From assembly GCA_021639365.1 (NCBI GenBank), contig JAJXHK010000050.1, positions 1 to 8,942 on the forward strand: a stretch of DNA of 8,942 bases, given 5' to 3'. This DNA comes from Collinsella aerofaciens (GTDB taxonomy: Bacteria; Actinomycetota; Coriobacteriia; Coriobacteriales; Coriobacteriaceae). A program made the translations under genes and the position numbers. A model generated the notes under the pieces. It worked only from the letters and a program-made list of their open reading frames with translations, did no database searches and had not been told where the DNA came from. How positions within the stretch are numbered: the first letter of the stretch is position 1; each line of letters starts with the position of its first letter. Positions 7,246 through 8,942 of this stretch are shown in pieces.

Positions 7246-7274
7246 TTGACTTTAGGTAACTAAAGTTTCATACT
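7246..7274 (+). promoter_or_regulatory. Promoter for the cstA leader
   Basis: TTGACT (7246-7251, 5/6 match to -35) and CATACT (7269-7274, 4/6 match to -10) have an ideal 17 bp spacer and AT-rich upstream DNA. The start of transcription would be near 7280-7283, giving a leader RNA of about 235 nt before cstA. The spacer is filled by a palindrome (listed separately), which suggests that the promoter is repressible. Confidence 0.7.
7249..7266. promoter_or_regulatory. Palindromic operator candidate in the promoter spacer
   Basis: ACTTTAG (7249-7255) and CTAAAGT (7260-7266) are perfect 7 bp inverted arms around GTAA, so 16 of 18 positions are symmetric. The site overlaps the end of the -35 and fills most of the spacer, where a bound protein would block RNA polymerase. 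The TTAGG-type half-site loosely resembles DtxR/IdeR-family metal-regulator boxes, but the match is partial and the regulator is not known from this window. Confidence 0.55.
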
Positions 7275-7345
7275 GCTTTTCATCCACTGGGGGATGTGAA
7301 CACGCACGGATCGTTCGCATCATGATTGAAGAGGATTTCTTAGAC

Positions 7346-7390
7346 ATGTTCACGCATCAGCTAAACATTATCAGCGTAGTAATTATCTGA
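7346..7390 (+). CDS. Ile/Val-rich attenuator leader peptide
   Basis: This is a 14-codon ORF encoding MFTHQLNIISVVII. The last seven codons are Ile-Ile-Ser-Val-Val-Ile-Ile, and seven of fourteen residues are branched-chain (4 Ile, 2 Val, 1 Leu). That is the hallmark of leader peptides that sense charged tRNA-Ile/Val in ilv-type attenuators. AGAGGA (7330-7335) is a fair ribosome binding site, 10 nt before the ATG. The codons CTA, ATT, GTA, GTA and ATT are ones I do not find in frame in the visible part of cstA, so the ribosome would be sensitive to tRNA supply here. An in-frame ATG at 7322 would give 22 residues but has no ribosome binding site. The ORF is too short for proof by sequence alone; the following hairpins and terminator support it. 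Confidence 0.72.
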   Translation: MFTHQLNIISVVII

Positions 7391-7430
7391 TGCGGGTTAG
7401 CACATACAGCTAGCCCGTACGATAACGGGC
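7354..7430 (+). promoter_or_regulatory. Attenuator RNA with competing hairpins
   Basis: Strand 1 (7354-7360, GCATCAG) pairs perfectly with strand 2 (7387-7393, CTGATGC), enclosing the Ile/Val control codons. Strand 2 overlaps another stem: 7391-7401 pairs with 7409-7419 as 11 pairs including two G-U, with loop ACATACA. The 3' side of that stem (7413-7418, GCCCGT) can pair instead with 7425-7430 (ACGGGC). These three helices exclude one another in sequence, as in ribosome-controlled attenuators. Strand 1 can also pair with GCTGATG at 7432-7438 (7 bp), just before the terminator. I could not identify by eye a helix that directly disrupts the terminator stem. Confidence 0.65.
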
Positions 7431-7441
7431 GGCTGATGAAG

Positions 7442-7480
7442 ATGAGGGCCGTCGAGCGCAACCGACGGCCCTCATTTTTT
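7442..7480 (+). terminator. Attenuator terminator upstream of cstA
   Basis: A perfect 13 bp stem (7442-7454 with 7463-7475) with an 8 nt loop (AGCGCAAC) ends in a T6 run (7475-7480). It lies about 50 nt after the leader-peptide stop and 35 nt before the cstA ATG. A strong terminator between a promoter and its gene, behind an Ile/Val leader ORF, is best explained as conditional termination. Confidence 0.9.
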
Positions 7481-7502
7481 ATGTCTAGGAAGTTCTTTTT
7501 AG

Positions 7503-7508
7503 AGGAGG
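7503..7508 (+). promoter_or_regulatory. Strong ribosome binding site of cstA
   Basis: AGGAGG lies 7 nt before the ATG at 7516. An ATG at 7511 is closer but reads MQ then stop, so 7516 is the start. The near-perfect site fits high expression once the attenuator is passed. Confidence 0.85.
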
Positions 7509-7515
7509 AAATGCA

Positions 7516-8942
7516 ATGAACGGAGTTTTGCTCATGGTTGTGGCTGCGGCGGTGCTCGCCTGCGGCTATCTGGGCTACGGCCGCTGGCTGGCCAACAAGT
7601 GGGGCGTTGACAAAGAGGCCCTCACGCCGGCCAAGCGCATGAAGGACGGCAAGAGCTTCTCGCCCGTCTCCGCCTTCACCGCGTTCTCGCACCAGTTCAG
7701 CTCGATCTGTGGTGCTGGCCCTGTCACGGGTACGATCGTCGCCATGGCCTTTGGCTGGCTGCCCGTCGTGCTCTGGGTCCTCGTCGGCGGCATCTTCTTT
7801 GGCGCTGTCCACGACTTTGGTGCCCTGTACGCTTCGATGAAGAACAACGGCAAGTCGCTCGCTCAGCTCATCGAGAAGTACATCGGCAAGACCGGCCGTC
7901 GCCTGTTCCTGCTGTTCTGCTGGCTGTTCTGCATCATCGTCATCGCTGCCTTCACCGACATGGTCTGCAAGACGTTCATGTTCACCCCGGCCGTTGACGC
8001 TTCTGGCGCTGCTACCGGTGCCGTCGACTTCACCAAGTCCTATGCCGCCGGCTGCGCTGGTACCATCTCCATCCTGTTCACCTTCGTTGCTATCGCCTTT
8101 GGTTGGGCCCAGAAGAAGTTCAACCTCACCGGCGCTGCCGAGTTCGTCACCGGCGTGGTCCTCATGGTTCTCATGTTTGCCGTCGGTATGCAGTTCCCGG
8201 TCTACCTGGACAAGTTCCAGTGGTTCGCCGTCGTCATGGTCTACCTGGTCTTCGCTGGCGCTATGCCCATCCAGATGCTCAAGACCCCGCGTGACTACCT
8301 CACCTCGATCATGATGATCGTTATGATCGCCTGCGCTGTCCTCGGCATCGTCGTCCTCGGTGTTAACGGCCAGGCCACGATGACTGCCCCGGTCTTCACC
8401 GGCTTCTCCGGTGCCTCCGGCATGATGTTCCCGGTCCTGTTTGTCTCCGTTGCCTGCGGCGCTCTCTCCGGTTTCCACAGCCTCGTTTCTTCCGGTACCT
8501 CCTCTAAGCAGGTCGAGAAGGAGCAGGACGCCGTCAAGGTTGGCTACGGCGCCATGATCGTCGAGTCCTTCGTCGGCATCCTTGCCATCATCGTCGCCGG
8601 CATCATGTTCTCCGACATGAACACCGCCGGTACCGGCGCCCTCAACGCCGGTGTCGCTTCCACGCCGTTCCAGATCTTCGCCGCTGGCATCTCCCGCGGT
8701 ATGCAGGCCTTCGGCGTTGACGGCACGCTCGCTACCGTCTTCATGACCATGAACGTTTCCGCTTTGGCCCTGACCTCGCTCGACGCCGTTGCCCGTATCG
8801 CCCGCACCTCGTTCTCTGAGTTCTTTGCCCAGACCAACGACGCTCTGGCCATCGAGTCCAAGGCCGGCTACATGAAGGTCCTCGGCAACCCCTGGTTCGC
8901 CACGGTCGTCACCCTGCTTCCCGGTCTCGCCCTCGCCTTTGG
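7516..8942 (+). CDS. cstA: CstA-family carbon starvation transporter, 3' end cut
   Basis: This is a polytopic inner-membrane transporter of the CstA family, whose members import peptides and/or pyruvate. The 475 visible residues include SHQFSSICGAGPVTG (58-72), the HDFGALYAS region (99-107), SSGTSSKQVEKEQDA (325-339) and NVSALALTSLDAVARIAR (413-430), all family signatures. Hydrophobic segments are clear at about 4-21, 70-98, 129-148, 182-197, 210-226, 235-253, 264-283, 303-318, 347-364, 403-419 and 461-475. The frame runs off the window, so the C terminus is unseen. It resembles the shorter CstA form rather than the 701-residue E. coli type. Its Ile codons are nearly all ATC and most other codons end in C or G, unlike acpS and nnr with many T-ending codons; this suggests high expression. 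It has its own promoter and attenuator. The exact substrate cannot be read from sequence. Confidence 0.93.
   Translation, partial: MNGVLLMVVAAAVLACGYLGYGRWLANKWGVDKEALTPAKRMKDGKSFSPVSAFTAFSHQFSSICGAGPVTGTIVAMAFGWLPVVLWVLVGGIFFGAVHDFGALYASMKNNGKSLAQLIEKYIGKTGRRLFLLFCWLFCIIVIAAFTDMVCKTFMFTPAVDASGAATGAVDFTKSYAAGCAGTISILFTFVAIAFGWAQKKFNLTGAAEFVTGVVLMVLMFAVGMQFPVYLDKFQWFAVVMVYLVFAGAMPIQMLKTPRDYLTSIMMIVMIACAVLGIVVLGVNGQATMTAPVFTGFSGASGMMFPVLFVSVACGALSGFHSLVSSGTSSKQVEKEQDAVKVGYGAMIVESFVGILAIIVAGIMFSDMNTAGTGALNAGVASTPFQIFAAGISRGMQAFGVDGTLATVFMTMNVSALALTSLDAVARIARTSFSEFFAQTNDALAIESKAGYMKVLGNPWFATVVTLLPGLALAF

Noticed and set aside
7322..7345. ATG at 7322 as the start of the cstA leader peptide
   Set aside because: No Shine-Dalgarno precedes it; AGAGGA at 7330-7335 serves the in-frame ATG at 7346.
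7281..7480. T-box riboswitch as the explanation of the cstA leader
   Set aside because: I find no T-box consensus (AGGGTGGAACCGCG-like) or specifier-stem arrangement; the Ile/Val ORF explains the leader better.
7481..7519. Short ORF MSRKFFLEEEMQ overlapping the cstA start
   Set aside because: Its ATG follows the terminator T-run directly and has no ribosome binding site; the Glu-Glu-Glu stretch is just the cstA Shine-Dalgarno in translation.
7357..8478. Long minus-strand open frame opposite cstA
   Set aside because: It is the antisense shadow of cstA: low-complexity, rich in Asp/Glu/Gly/His, with no start context, while the + strand frame has clear CstA motifs.

Overview
The window looks like chromosomal DNA from a high-GC Gram-positive of the class Coriobacteriia, most plausibly Collinsella or a close relative. 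This is an inference from the actinobacterial gene order (acpS, nnr, alr, tsaE, tsaB, rimI, tsaD), the GC-rich coding style, the fused TsaB-RimI-TsaD protein and the short-type CstA. No rRNA or other marker is present to prove it. Every gene I support lies on the + strand.

Positions 1-147 hold a strong intrinsic terminator that closes an unseen upstream unit, then two tandem sigma70-like promoters. Positions 160-6983 are one tightly packed six-gene operon: holo-ACP synthase (acpS, with an extra C-terminal tail), the bifunctional NAD(P)HX repair enzyme (nnr), alanine racemase (alr), a family-4 iron-sulfur uracil-DNA glycosylase, tsaE, and one 794-residue polypeptide joining TsaB, RimI and TsaD. 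Gaps run from 12 bp down to a 14 bp overlap, so the genes are probably translated in a coupled way. The products are housekeeping: fatty-acid carrier activation, repair of damaged nicotinamide cofactors, D-alanine for peptidoglycan, base-excision repair, t6A37 modification of tRNA, and N-terminal acetylation of ribosomal protein S18.

Positions 6984-7515 contain no ordinary gene but are highly structured. First comes a nested GC-rich inverted repeat (about 7012-7128), which may be a dispersed palindromic element or a terminator. An AT-rich stretch follows. Then comes a promoter (TTGACT-17-CATACT) whose spacer carries a near-perfect 18 bp palindrome that looks like a repressor operator. Downstream is what I read as a ribosome-mediated attenuator: a 14-codon leader ORF ending Ile-Ile-Ser-Val-Val-Ile-Ile, overlapping mutually exclusive hairpins, and a 13 bp terminator stem with a T6 run.

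This leader precedes cstA (from 7516, cut by the window end), a carbon-starvation-type membrane transporter for peptides and/or pyruvate. A branched-chain amino acid attenuator in front of a CstA transporter is the most novel item here. It suggests that import of peptides, or of pyruvate as the precursor of valine and isoleucine, is switched on when charged tRNA-Ile or tRNA-Val runs low. The antiterminator partner of the terminator is not obvious by eye, so the mechanism is a hypothesis.
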